64,000 nucleotides of DNA from an uncultured Lachnospiraceae bacterium (lineage in GTDB: Bacteria > Bacillota > Clostridia > Lachnospirales > Lachnospiraceae): assembly GCA_910576815.1 (NCBI GenBank), contig CAJTKA010000008.1, positions 1-64,000 of the forward strand. Direction: 5' to 3'. Within the stretch, counting starts at the first letter, position 1. Each line of letters begins with the position of its first letter. Below are positions 27,580 to 35,473 of this stretch, piece after piece. The position numbers were made by a program, and so were the translations under genes. A model generated the notes under the pieces. It saw nothing but the letters and a program-made list of their open reading frames with translations. It was not told the origin of the DNA and did not search any database.

Positions 27580-27710
27580 TCAAATACCCATGGGGGAGTA
27601 GCAAGCGTATATCGTAGCAAGTCAACATACTGACCGATTCGGTCTGGCTTGTTTTAAATTGCGAGACTCATGTATAGCAAAAACTATACGTGCAGTCTGC
27701 GAAAAATGAG
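27580..27710 (+). promoter_or_regulatory. yybP-ykoY-type manganese riboswitch
   Basis: The segment has the family hallmarks: a GGGGAGTAGC loop (27592-27603 region), a CATACTGACC ... GGTCTGGCTTG helix, and the second conserved loop GCGAGACT at 27661. It is followed by a terminator and then by mntP, whose family is a known target of this Mn2+-sensing RNA. Edges are approximate. Confidence 0.8.
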
Positions 27711-27714
27711 AGGA

Positions 27715-27753
27715 AAGCCAAGTATAGTTTTTGAAACTGTACTTGGCTTCTTT
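27715..27753 (+). terminator. Riboswitch-controlled terminator
   Basis: AAGCCAAGTATAGTTT (27715-27730) pairs with AAACTGTACTTGGCTT (27734-27749) over 16 positions, followed by CTTTG. The upstream riboswitch would favour an antiterminated fold when Mn2+ is bound and so turn on mntP. Confidence 0.75.
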
Positions 27754-27756
27754 GCG

Positions 27757-27878
27757 CGTATAAGCAGAGTCAGAAGGTGACACAGGAAGGCGGCATGCTT
27801 GCATGCAAGACTGACTGAGGCAGCTTATGGCGAGCAACGCGAATGAGAAATGCGAAGCATTTCGAATCTGCTTATACG
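27757..27878 (+). repeat. MITE-like repeat, copy A
   Basis: A 122-bp element bounded by perfect 12-bp terminal inverted repeats, CGTATAAGCAGA and TCTGCTTATACG. Inside are GCATGCTTGCATGC and GAAATGC-GAA-GCATTTC palindromes. The second copy, in opposite orientation, is at 35303-35473 and matches over most of its length. It encodes no protein and sits between the riboswitch terminator and the mntP ribosome-binding site. Confidence 0.85.
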
Positions 27879-27914
27879 TATGTCTGCACAGAGTCAGAAA
27901 TGGAGGGACAGAAG

Positions 27915-28499
27915 ATGGAATGGAATCTGCTATTTTTTGTGAACAGTGCGTTTCTCGGCGTCGGCCTGGCGATGGATGCCTTTTCGGTATCGCTGGCAAA
28001 CGGCTTGAACGAGCCGCAGATGGGAAACAGAAGAATGTGCAGTATTGCCGGCGTGTTCGCCTTTTTCCAGGCGGCCATGCCGATGATCGGCTGGATCTGC
28101 GTTCATACGCTGGTTCAATATTTTACGGCCTTCAGCAGATTCATTCCCTGGATCGCGCTGGTCCTCCTTTTGCTGATCGGCGGCAAAATGTTGATAGACG
28201 GGATCAGGGACAACGGAGTGGAAACGGAAAAGCAGGGCGTCGGCATGACGGCGCTCATTGTGCAGGGGATCGCCACTTCGATCGACGCGCTCTCCGTCGG
28301 TTTTACCATTGCGGAATATGGTTTTATCATGGCGCTTGTCTGCGCCCTTATCATTGCGGCGGTCACCTTTGTGATTTGTATGGCAGGGCTGTATCTGGGA
28401 AAGACATTTGGGACCGCGTTTGCAGGCAGGGCGTCCATTCTGGGCGGTGTGATCTTAAGCCTGATCGGGATTGAAATTTTTGTGGCAGGCATTTTCTAG
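27915..28499 (+). CDS. mntP: Manganese efflux pump MntP
   Basis: Start ATG 27915 has GGAGGG 7-12 bases upstream; longer frames run back into the repeat. The 194-residue protein has six membrane helices in two repeats, each with an Asp-bearing motif (GLAMDAFSVSL and ATSIDALSVGF) and matching GG..M segments (LIGGKMLIDG). These are MntP hallmarks. It exports Mn2+ and is expected to be switched on by the upstream riboswitch. Confidence 0.93.
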   Translation: MEWNLLFFVNSAFLGVGLAMDAFSVSLANGLNEPQMGNRRMCSIAGVFAFFQAAMPMIGWICVHTLVQYFTAFSRFIPWIALVLLLLIGGKMLIDGIRDNGVETEKQGVGMTALIVQGIATSIDALSVGFTIAEYGFIMALVCALIIAAVTFVICMAGLYLGKTFGTAFAGRASILGGVILSLIGIEIFVAGIF

Positions 28500-28502
28500 G
28501 TG

Positions 28503-28534
28503 CAAGCTGTGATCCCGGATATAGGGACAGCTTG
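28503..28534 (+). repeat. Hairpin after mntP
   Basis: CAAGCTGT (28503-28510) pairs with ACAGCTTG (28527-28534), with an inner CCC/GGG pair. There is no T-run, so termination is uncertain. Confidence 0.5.
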
Positions 28535-28636
28535 TAGAATAGGAAATGTTCGTTGAATGTTCTGGAATTTATCTATGGGAAATGAAATCGGTATATGATA
28601 CGATAGAAAAGGAAAAAGGTTGGAACGGAGGTTACT

Positions 28637-28816
28637 ATGAATACATTTCAATATCGGGTGGCAGAAATTGACGGGGATTACGCGAACTTAGAGCGCACCG
28701 ACGCGCCGGAGGAAGGGTATAAATTGGTGGCCCGCGCGCTTCTGCCGCCGGAAATCAAAGAGGGGACGCTGCTTTTGTATGAAATGCTGCAATACAGGAT
28801 TTTGGATGAGAGATAA
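28637..28816 (+). CDS. Small DUF3006-like protein, 59 residues
   Basis: ATG 28637 follows CGGAGG at a good distance and the frame ends with TAA at 28814. The product (MNTFQYRVAEIDGDYANLE ... LLPPEIKEGTLLLYE) has the layout of DUF3006 proteins: a small beta-barrel with EIDGDYA near the start and PxxxKEGxxL near the end. Function is unknown. Confidence 0.65.
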   Translation: MNTFQYRVAEIDGDYANLERTDAPEEGYKLVARALLPPEIKEGTLLLYEMLQYRILDER

Positions 28817-28897
28817 TTGAAGTTATGTCAACCAATAGACGCGAGAGGTGAAAAGGCAAAACAAGGGCAGAGCAGTTGAGAAGACGCGTTTCCAATA

Positions 28898-28927
28898 TTG
28901 CATTTTTAGGAGACTTTCCTGTATAAT
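28898..28927 (+). promoter_or_regulatory. Promoter in front of a gene remnant
   Basis: TTGCAT (28898-28903) and a perfect TATAAT (28922-28927) are 18 bases apart. Transcription would begin near 28934, inside the remnant, which now lacks a start codon. Confidence 0.5.
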
Positions 28928-28930
28928 TGA

Positions 28931-29240
28931 GACAAAAAACTGCGGGCTTACTGTCAGCGTCATAATCTGCCGCTGCAGGATATGCGGGTGTTTCTCGGGG
29001 AGGATTACCGGGGCGCGAAAGCCTTCGGTATTTACCGGGACGAGGCCACCGGCAATTTTGTTGTCTATAAAATAAGGCCGGTATGAGTGGGACGACTACG
29101 ACGAGGAATGGTCGCCTACGCAGGTGGACAGGGAGCTTGAACAGAACGCGGATGACTACTGTCAGTCCGGCAGCTGGCGCAGCAGTTATGAGGTGGGGGA
29201 TTTCACCGAATCGTCCTGGTACAGTGAGAAGTACTTCTAA
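28931..29240 (+). pseudogene. Remnant of a Lachnospiraceae hypothetical protein, frameshifted
   Basis: An open frame encodes RAYCQRHNLPLQ and FLGEDYRGAKAFGIYRDE up to a stop at 29084-29086. A second frame starting about 29082 continues with YEWDDYDEEWSPTQVD and ends SWYSEKYF at 29238-29240. The joined pieces read like one protein with a missing middle. There is no start codon. From memory, proteins with GEDYRGxKAFGIY are a common uncharacterised family in this group. Confidence 0.55.
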
Positions 29241-29269
29241 AGACGTCCCGCCATAGGACGGAGACGTAA

Positions 29270-29336
29270 AGTCAGCAAAGCTGACTTGGAAGTGCTAAAT
29301 CTCACTTGAGAGAATGCTTGGAATACGGCATTCTCT
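29270..29336. repeat. Hairpin cluster upstream of the DUF512 gene
   Basis: AGTCAGC-AAA-GCTGACT (29270-29286) is a perfect 7-bp hairpin. AGAGAATGC (29309-29317) pairs perfectly with GCATTCTCT (29328-29336). The second resembles the hairpins of the 51-bp repeats, including the CTGCAAAA tail. A TGAC-N7-GTCA copy follows at 29344. Confidence 0.75.
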
Positions 29337-29376
29337 GCAAAATTGACTAAATAAGTCAAGGATAAGGAGCGCGGAT

Positions 29377-30795
29377 TTGAATAGGACAGAACATATCATA
29401 AAGGAAGTTGCCCCCGGCTCGATCGCGCAGGAGATGGGGATCGATCCGGGCGACGCCCTTCTTGCCATCAATGATAACGAAATAGAGGATGTGTTTGATT
29501 ATCGCTATCTGATGAAGGACGAGTATGTGGAAGTGCTCGTGCGTAAGGCGGACGGCGAGGAGTGGCTTTTGGAGATCGACAAGGACTACGACGAAGACTT
29601 GGGCGTAGCGTTTGAAAACAGCCTGATGAGCGACTATCGCTCCTGCAGTAATCGATGTATTTTCTGTTTTATTGACCAGATGCCCCCGGGAATGCGGGAA
29701 ACCCTTTATTTTAAGGATGACGATTCCCGGCTTTCCTTTTTGCAGGGCAATTATATCACCCTTACCAATATGAGCGAGCATGATGTGGAGCGCATCATTC
29801 AGATGCAGCTTGCGCCCATCAATATTTCCGTGCATACGACCAACCCTGAGCTGCGATGTAAGATGTTAAACAACCGCTTCGCGGGGGAGAAGCTGCGCTT
29901 TCTCGACCGTTTCTACGAGGGACACGTGGAGATGAATGCGCAGATCGTATGCTGTAAGGGAGTCAACGACGGGGAGGAGCTTAAGCGCAGCATTGAGGAT
30001 CTGATGAAATACTTGCCTTTTCTGCGCAGTGTGTCGGTGGTGCCTGCGGGGATCACAAAATTCAGGGACGGACTCTATCCGCTTTCCTTATTTACAAAGG
30101 AGGAGGCAGGAGCCATCATTGACATGATCGAGGAGTACCAGAAAATTTGTTTTGACCAGTATGGTCTACACTTCGTGCATGCCAGCGACGAGTTCTATCT
30201 GCTGGCGGAGCGGGATCTTCCGGAGGAGGAACGCTACGACGGCTATATCCAACTGGAAAACGGCGTGGGGATGCTGCGGCTGTTTCGGGAGGAATTTGCG
30301 GCGGCGATGCAGGAAATCATAAAAAGTGACCAAAATAGTCAACAAAGACTTTATGGAGGAAAACGTAAGCTTTCCGCAGCGACAGGGAAGCTGGCATATG
30401 CCGTGATACGGGAAGCGGCGGAGGAAGTGTGCAAGGTCTGTCCCGAACTGACCATTCGGGTCTATCCCATCCGCAATGATTTTTTTGGAGAGACGATCAC
30501 CGTGGCGGGGCTCGTAACGGGGCAGGATCTGATCGCGCAGTTAAGAAAGCGGCAGCAGGCAGGAGAAGACCTCGGAGATACGCTGTTACTTCCCGCCAAT
30601 ATGCTGCGCAGCGGGGAACAGGTTTTTTTAGATGATGTTACTGTGCAGGATGTGGAGCGGGCGCTGGGGCTTACTGTGACGGTGACAGAACCCACGGGAG
30701 CGGCCTTTGTGGAGGCGGCGCTAAACCCTGATTATCATATGGAAAGGGAGAATGACGCGGATAGCTTTGTGTATGTGCAGGGGTATGACAGATAG
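29377..30795 (+). CDS. DUF512 PDZ / radical-SAM-like protein
   Basis: Start TTG 29377 has AAGGAG seven bases before it. The 472-residue protein has an N-terminal PDZ-like domain (about 5-65, PGSIAQEMGIDPGDALLAIN), a Cys cluster CSNRCIFCF near residue 90 of the radical-SAM CxxxCxxC form, a TIM-barrel-like centre, and the C-terminal DUF512 region (VTGQDLI, LLLPANMLR). Relatives often lie next to the GTPase gene der, which is absent here. A maturation or translation-related role is suspected for the family. TGAC-N7-GTCA copies flank and enter it at 29344 and 30327. Confidence 0.88.
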   Translation: MNRTEHIIKEVAPGSIAQEMGIDPGDALLAINDNEIEDVFDYRYLMKDEYVEVLVRKADGEEWLLEIDKDYDEDLGVAFENSLMSDYRSCSNRCIFCFIDQMPPGMRETLYFKDDDSRLSFLQGNYITLTNMSEHDVERIIQMQLAPINISVHTTNPELRCKMLNNRFAGEKLRFLDRFYEGHVEMNAQIVCCKGVNDGEELKRSIEDLMKYLPFLRSVSVVPAGITKFRDGLYPLSLFTKEEAGAIIDMIEEYQKICFDQYGLHFVHASDEFYLLAERDLPEEERYDGYIQLENGVGMLRLFREEFAAAMQEIIKSDQNSQQRLYGGKRKLSAATGKLAYAVIREAAEEVCKVCPELTIRVYPIRNDFFGETITVAGLVTGQDLIAQLRKRQQAGEDLGDTLLLPANMLRSGEQVFLDDVTVQDVERALGLTVTVTEPTGAAFVEAALNPDYHMERENDADSFVYVQGYDR

Positions 30796-30805
30796 GAAGA
30801 AACAG

Positions 30806-31441
30806 ATGAAGAAAGTAGGGAAGCACGTTATACTATGGGTGGCGCTTTTTCTGGTCGCGGCGGTTTTGGAATATGTCGTTTACCTGCACTATGACAGTCT
30901 GAGTGAACATCCGATCATCTTAAACCGCTATCTGGCGGTCAAACCCGTTTATAATACAGACGGAAGCTGGCTGCATGGGCGCTGGGGGATCGGTTACAAT
31001 GGGCTTTTACTTTGTCTGGAAAATATCGCAGCGCTTCTTGTGGCGGCATACCTTTTTCGGATGATTGCTTCTTACAATGCTTTTTTTGGACTTTCCGCAG
31101 GCTGGGTGTATGTTATTGATTTGGAGATCGCGGTGCCTTTATTCCGATTGGCGGACAGGCTGTTTCATCCTTACACGCTGGATTATCTGCGCGTTCGAGG
31201 ATATGGAACCTTTGATTTTCCCGATCTTTGTCTCGGTACGGGACTGGCGGGGGTTTTGCTTTGGCTGATTCCGGCGCTTTGTAAGTATTATCGGTATAAA
31301 AAGGAAAAAACTGTGGGAATGGGGTTTGTGGAAAAGCTAAAGTGGGAGTTTCGCATGTCGGGCCGGATTCTGTATGTGCCGTTTGTGAAAAGGAGCGGCT
31401 GGGAGGAGCGGTTTGAGAAGTGGCGGGCAGAGGGAAAATGA
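30806..31441 (+). CDS. Signal peptidase II-like membrane protein
   Basis: Start ATG 30806 (MKKVGKHVILW) follows AGGAAG; ATG 30785, overlapping the previous stop, is an alternative. The 211-residue protein has four hydrophobic helices. Between helices three and four it shows FRLADRLF, YTLDYLRV and GTFDFPDLCLGTG, which parallels GNLIDR, VVDFI and FNxADS of LspA, with two Asp residues in the catalytic positions. The conserved Asn is replaced, and the basic C-terminal tail of 50 residues is unusual. It may be a divergent lipoprotein signal peptidase or an inactive relative. Confidence 0.5.
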   Translation: MKKVGKHVILWVALFLVAAVLEYVVYLHYDSLSEHPIILNRYLAVKPVYNTDGSWLHGRWGIGYNGLLLCLENIAALLVAAYLFRMIASYNAFFGLSAGWVYVIDLEIAVPLFRLADRLFHPYTLDYLRVRGYGTFDFPDLCLGTGLAGVLLWLIPALCKYYRYKKEKTVGMGFVEKLKWEFRMSGRILYVPFVKRSGWEERFEKWRAEGK

Positions 31442-31493
31442 AGGAAAAGTGTTATGTAAACTGTTGAAAAAGAAAAGATAGGAACAGTATGCC

Positions 31494-32342
31494 ATGGATT
31501 GTCGGAAACTAACAGAGGTTGAAATCATCCAAATATATCACAACTATATGGAACAGGATTTTCCTTCCAGTGAGTTAAAGCCCTTAAGCCACATCCTGCG
31601 CAGCATGGAGGCGGGCTTTGGCTTTTCTCTTGGCATTTTTGATGGCGGGGAATTGGCAGGCTATGCCGTTTTCATAATCTGCGAGGAGACAAACTGCGCG
31701 CTCCTTGATTATTTTGCCATCCTGGCGGACAGGCGGGGAAAAGGAACGGGACACAGCGCCTTTTCTCTGTTTAAGACATATTTTAAGGAACATCTGGCGG
31801 GGGTAGAGGGACTTTATATCGAGTCGGAACGGGTTTCGGCGGCAGAGAATGAAAAACAGCGGCTCATCAGAGAGCGGCGGATCGCCTTTTACCTTTCCTG
31901 CGGCTGCGAGATGACGACGCTTCGCGCTGTGTTGTTTGGAGTGGATTACAGTGTCCTCTATGAGCCCTTTGAGGAGCAGCCGGGAAAGGCGGTCGCAGGG
32001 CGGGGAAATCAGCCATTAGGTGAAGCGCTTGATGCCCTTTATCAAAAGATGTTCAAACCGGAGCATTACGCGCGGTTTGTGAGTCTTACAGAGGCAGAGG
32101 AATCCAATGAGAAACTGGGTGATACCGTGAAGCTTTTTGATGCCATGTTGGAATCCTCTGAGCAGGTGATCGGTGAGACGGAAAAGCTCAAAGGCGAACT
32201 CAGTGGTATCGTGGAGATCAAAGAGAGACTCCGGGCGGCTATGCTGCAGGTGGAGACAATATCCGGCGTTTCCGAGCAGGGCGTTACTGAGATCAGCGCA
32301 TCCACGGAGGCGCAGGTGACGGGGGCATCGAGAACATTTTAG
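31494..32342 (+). CDS. GNAT acetyltransferase joined in frame to a chemotaxis-receptor tail
   Basis: Residues 1-195 are a GNAT N-acetyltransferase with the acetyl-CoA loop DRRGKGTGHSAF near residue 81. From about residue 198 (EESNEKLGDTVKLFD) to the stop, the sequence is instead the C-terminal helix of a methyl-accepting chemotaxis protein (LKGELSGIVEIKERL, ISASTEAQV). The frame closes at 32342, but the receptor tail continues in another frame to 32398. This looks like a deletion that fused two neighbouring genes, followed by a frameshift. The acetyltransferase part looks complete. ATG 31494 is preceded by AGGAACAG. Confidence 0.75.
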   Translation: MDCRKLTEVEIIQIYHNYMEQDFPSSELKPLSHILRSMEAGFGFSLGIFDGGELAGYAVFIICEETNCALLDYFAILADRRGKGTGHSAFSLFKTYFKEHLAGVEGLYIESERVSAAENEKQRLIRERRIAFYLSCGCEMTTLRAVLFGVDYSVLYEPFEEQPGKAVAGRGNQPLGEALDALYQKMFKPEHYARFVSLTEAEESNEKLGDTVKLFDAMLESSEQVIGETEKLKGELSGIVEIKERLRAAMLQVETISGVSEQGVTEISASTEAQVTGASRTF

Positions 32343-32398
32343 GTTTCATGGGTAAAGTGCAGACGGGCGTTGATCGGTTGGCAGAAATTTTGAAATAA
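32085..32398 (+). pseudogene. Frameshifted 3' end of a methyl-accepting chemotaxis protein
   Basis: The receptor tail reads in the GNAT frame to about 32325, where a run of five G marks a shift. The other frame then gives ENILGFMGKVQTGVDRLAEILK in two parts and stops at 32396-32398, which is how such receptors usually end. The signalling tip and sensor region are missing. Confidence 0.7.
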
Positions 32399-32416
32399 GT
32401 TAAAATGCATCTGTTC

Positions 32417-32445
32417 TTGATTTGTTTTGTGTGATAAAATGATAT
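32417..32445 (+). promoter_or_regulatory. Possible promoter and palindrome for the TetM-like gene
   Basis: TTGATT (32417-32422) and TGATAT (32440-32445) are 17 apart. The -10 lies inside a perfect palindrome ATGATA-TCG-TATCAT (32439-32453), a possible repressor site. Confidence 0.4.
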
Positions 32446-32457
32446 CGTATCATTGTG

Positions 32458-32485
32458 ACATGTCTCGCTTATCGGCGGGACATGT
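32458..32485 (+). promoter_or_regulatory. Leader hairpin of the TetM-like gene
   Basis: ACATGTCTCGC (32458-32468) pairs with GCGGGACATGT (32475-32485) around TTATCG, with one G-U pair. No T-run follows. It ends about 20 bases before GGAGG and could control translation or stop transcription in part; tet(M) itself is known to be controlled in its leader. Confidence 0.5.
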
Positions 32486-32515
32486 TCGCGTAAGGGGAAG
32501 ATTATGGAGGCCTAA

Positions 32516-35296
32516 ATGAGCAATCGAAAAGCAGTCATCGGTCTGTTGGCTCATGTCGATGCGGGCAAGACGACATTGGCGGAGCAGATCCTTTATGAGG
32601 CGGGAGAAATCAGAAATCTCGGTCGTGTAGATCATCGGAATACATTTCTGGATACGGACGCGCAGGAGCGGGAGAGGGGCATCACCATCTTTTCCAAGCA
32701 GGCGCGTTTTTTCTGGAAAGATATGGAGATTGCGATTTTAGATACACCGGGACATGTGGACTTTTCGGCAGAGATGGAGCGGGCGCTGCAGGTTCTGGAT
32801 TGTGCGGTGCTCATCATAAACGGAGCGGACGGAGTGCAGAGCCACACGCTGACGCTGTGGAGGCTGCTGGAGCGATATGACGTGCCCGTTTTCCTCTTTA
32901 TCAATAAAATGGATCAACCGGGGACGGACGCGGATAACCTGCTTGCGGGAGTGCAGAAAGCATTGGACGGACGCTGCGTCTCATTTGCCTGCCCAATCGG
33001 GGAACGGACGGACGTATTTTATGAGAATGTTGCGGTCTGTGACGAGGGACTGCTGGACAAGTATTTGGAGAGGGTGGAGCAGAGCGGACAGCAATCAACC
33101 GATGGGCAAAGCATGATAAATGGGCAGCCTCTGGTCAGTGATAAGGAGATTGCTGCGCTGATAAAGGAACGGAAGCTGTTTCCCTGTTTTTTTGGTTCCG
33201 CTCTGCACGGGGATGGTGTGGAAGCATTGCTTGACGCACTTGTCTCCTATATGCCTGCACCAAAGTACGGGAACGCGTTTGGGGCGAGGGTCTTTAAGAT
33301 CACCAGAGATGCGCAGGGAAACCGCCTGACGCACATCAAAGTGACCGGAGGCAGTCTCAAGGTGAAGCAGACGATAGTGACTGCGGAGGAGGCGGAAAAG
33401 ATTGACCAGATTCGTCAATACTCGGGAGAAAAGTATGTGGCGGTGCAGGAGGCGGAGGCTGGCAGTATTTGCGCGCTTCTGGGACCGCAGCACACTTTCT
33501 GCGGGCAGGGACTTGGCGTGGAGAAAGAGACTGTGCTGCCGCTTTTGGAGCCTGTTATGACCTATCGGGTCAATTCTCCGGAGGGGTGTGACACTCATGA
33601 TTTATATTTAAAGTTATGTAAACTACAAGAAGAAGAACCGATGCTGCATCTTGTCAGACAGGAGCTAAGCGGTGAGATCCATGTGCGGCTGATGGGCGAG
33701 GTGCAGATCGAGATTTTGAGGAAACTGATTCAGGAACGGTTTGGCTTGGAGGTGGAATTTGACGAGGGCAGCGTTCTCTATAAGGAGACCATTTTGGATG
33801 TGACGGAGGGTGTGGGGCATTTTGAACCGCTCAGGCACTACGCGGAGGTGCATCTGATCTTAGAGCCGGACGAACGGGGCAGCGGTCTTAGCTTTCGCAG
33901 CTGTCTGAGCGAAGATAAGCTGGATCGCAACTGGCAGCGGCTGATTTTGACTCATCTGGAGGAGAAGACTCATCTGGGCGTTCTTACGGGATCGCCGATC
34001 ACAGATCTGCAGATCACGCTGGCGGCGGGGAAATCTCATTTGAAGCACACGGAGGGCGGCGATTTCAGACAGGCCACCTACCGCGCGCTCAGACAGGGGC
34101 TTTGCCGCGCAAAGAGCCTGCTGTTAGAGCCTGTCTACGAATTTCGCATGGAACTGCCAGCTTCCCTGATAGGCAGGGCCATGACGGATATCCAAGCCAT
34201 GAGCGGCAGCTTTGAGGCGCCTGAGACCGTGGGGGAGGAGGCGGTGCTTGCGGGCACGGTGCCGGTCTCCGAATTTGGCGGTTATCACACGAAGCTTTTG
34301 GCTTACAGCGGAGGAAAAGGACGGCTCTTTACCAGACTGAAAGGCTATGAACCCTGCCACAATGCGGAGGAGGTCATAGAGCGGATCGGTTACGAGGCGG
34401 AGCGCGATATGGAGAATCCCTGCGGTTCCGTATTCTGTGCCCACGGAGCGGGATTTGTGGTGGAGTGGAATCGCGTGGAGGAATATATGCACTTGGAGCC
34501 TGCGCTGAAAGCGGGATGGCGGCTTTGGGACAGCAGTCTTTATGGGGCAGGCAATGGGAATGACCGAATTGGGCAATGTGGTCTGCATGGGCAGAATATA
34601 GAGAATGCGGGAAATGGGGAGAACGGGGCGACAAGCAGTGCCGGAATGAGAAACGACAGCGGAGCGGCAAGTTTTGCGGAACGGTATGCGAGAAGGACGG
34701 GCGGAGAGAAAACAGAAATTGACTTTATTGGTCAAGAGGAGATAGAGGAGATCTTTGCCAGAACCTACGGGACGAAGGAGCCGAAAAAGCAGGGCTGGGC
34801 CAGAACCATCCGCGCAAAGACAGCGGAGCCTGCGGAGGTTACATACCGCGGCAGTCAGACGAAGCAGGAGGACTATCTTTTGGTAGACGGTTACAATATC
34901 ATCTTTGCGTGGGAGGAGCTTTCTGCTCTGGCGAAAATGGACTTAAACGCTGCCAGGGGCAGGCTGACGGATATTCTCTGCAATTATCAGGCATATCGGA
35001 AGATGCACCTGATCCTGGTGTTTGACGCTTATCGGGTGAAAGGAAATCCCGGCAGTGTGCAACACTATCATAATATTGACGTGGTTTATACCAAGGAAGC
35101 GGAGACCGCAGATCAATATATCGAGAAGGTGACGCACGAAATGTGTCGTAAAAACAACCGCGTGCGGGTGGCCACTTCCGACGGACTCGAGCAGATCATT
35201 ATTCTGGGGGCAGGCGCGACCCGCGTTTCCGCCAGGGAACTGCTTGAGGAGGTAAGGGCGGCGGAGAAGGAGATGCGGGAGGGGTATATTAGTTGA
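32516..35296 (+). CDS. TetM/EF-G-like ribosomal GTPase fused to a Rae1/YacP NYN nuclease domain
   Basis: The first 650 residues form a translational GTPase of the ribosome-protection type: G1 AHVDAGKTT (12-20), G2 region RERGITIFS, G3 DTPGH and G4 NKMD, then beta-barrel and EF-G-like domains. A low-complexity Asn/Gly linker follows (about 680-720). Residues about 780-926 are a NYN domain of the YacP/Rae1 type with acidic residues in LLVDGYNII, VFDAYRVKG, TADQYIEK and ATSDGLEQ. Rae1 cuts mRNA in the ribosomal A site, and TetM-like GTPases bind near the A site, so the fusion suggests a GTP-driven ribosome-associated RNase. Tetracycline resistance is not implied. GGAGG precedes ATG 32516. Copies of TGAC-N7-GTCA lie at 33403, 33558 and 34720. 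Confidence 0.85.
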   Translation: MSNRKAVIGLLAHVDAGKTTLAEQILYEAGEIRNLGRVDHRNTFLDTDAQERERGITIFSKQARFFWKDMEIAILDTPGHVDFSAEMERALQVLDCAVLIINGADGVQSHTLTLWRLLERYDVPVFLFINKMDQPGTDADNLLAGVQKALDGRCVSFACPIGERTDVFYENVAVCDEGLLDKYLERVEQSGQQSTDGQSMINGQPLVSDKEIAALIKERKLFPCFFGSALHGDGVEALLDALVSYMPAPKYGNAFGARVFKITRDAQGNRLTHIKVTGGSLKVKQTIVTAEEAEKIDQIRQYSGEKYVAVQEAEAGSICALLGPQHTFCGQGLGVEKETVLPLLEPVMTYRVNSPEGCDTHDLYLKLCKLQEEEPMLHLVRQELSGEIHVRLMGEVQIEILRKLIQERFGLEVEFDEGSVLYKETILDVTEGVGHFEPLRHYAEVHLILEPDERGSGLSFRSCLSEDKLDRNWQRLILTHLEEKTHLGVLTGSPITDLQITLAAGKSHLKHTEGGDFRQATYRALRQGLCRAKSLLLEPVYEFRMELPASLIGRAMTDIQAMSGSFEAPETVGEEAVLAGTVPVSEFGGYHTKLLAYSGGKGRLFTRLKGYEPCHNAEEVIERIGYEAERDMENPCGSVFCAHGAGFVVEWNRVEEYMHLEPALKAGWRLWDSSLYGAGNGNDRIGQCGLHGQNIENAGNGENGATSSAGMRNDSGAASFAERYARRTGGEKTEIDFIGQEEIEEIFARTYGTKEPKKQGWARTIRAKTAEPAEVTYRGSQTKQEDYLLVDGYNIIFAWEELSALAKMDLNAARGRLTDILCNYQAYRKMHLILVFDAYRVKGNPGSVQHYHNIDVVYTKEAETADQYIEKVTHEMCRKNNRVRVATSDGLEQIIILGAGATRVSARELLEEVRAAEKEMREGYIS

Positions 35297-35302
35297 GATA
35301 GA

Positions 35303-35473
35303 GCATAAGCAGACTCGAAAGGCTTCGCATTTCTCGTTCGCGGTCTTCGTTCCACTTCGGTCCGCGCAGAGCAGACGTCCCCCGGACGTCTTGCGCCTCG
35401 TCATAAATCGCCGCAGGCAGTCTTACATACAAGCATGCAGCCTGTCTTTGCCGATTTCTGACTCTGCTTATGC
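35303..35473 (-). repeat. MITE-like repeat, copy B
   Basis: A 171-bp element with perfect 11-bp terminal inverted repeats GCATAAGCAGA and TCTGCTTATGC. On the minus strand it aligns with copy A at 27757-27878, with an extra segment of about 49 bases holding a GACGTCC/GGACGTC palindrome. It lies seven bases after the TetM-like stop codon. Confidence 0.85.

Noticed and set aside
27827..28474. Frame from the repeat through mntP in a second frame
   Set aside because: It runs antiparallel in codon use to the mntP frame, which has the ribosome-binding site and family motifs.
32516..35296. Tetracycline resistance gene
   Set aside because: The GTPase is similar to ribosome-protection proteins, but the fused nuclease and chromosomal setting argue for a housekeeping or stress role; nothing in the sequence shows drug resistance.
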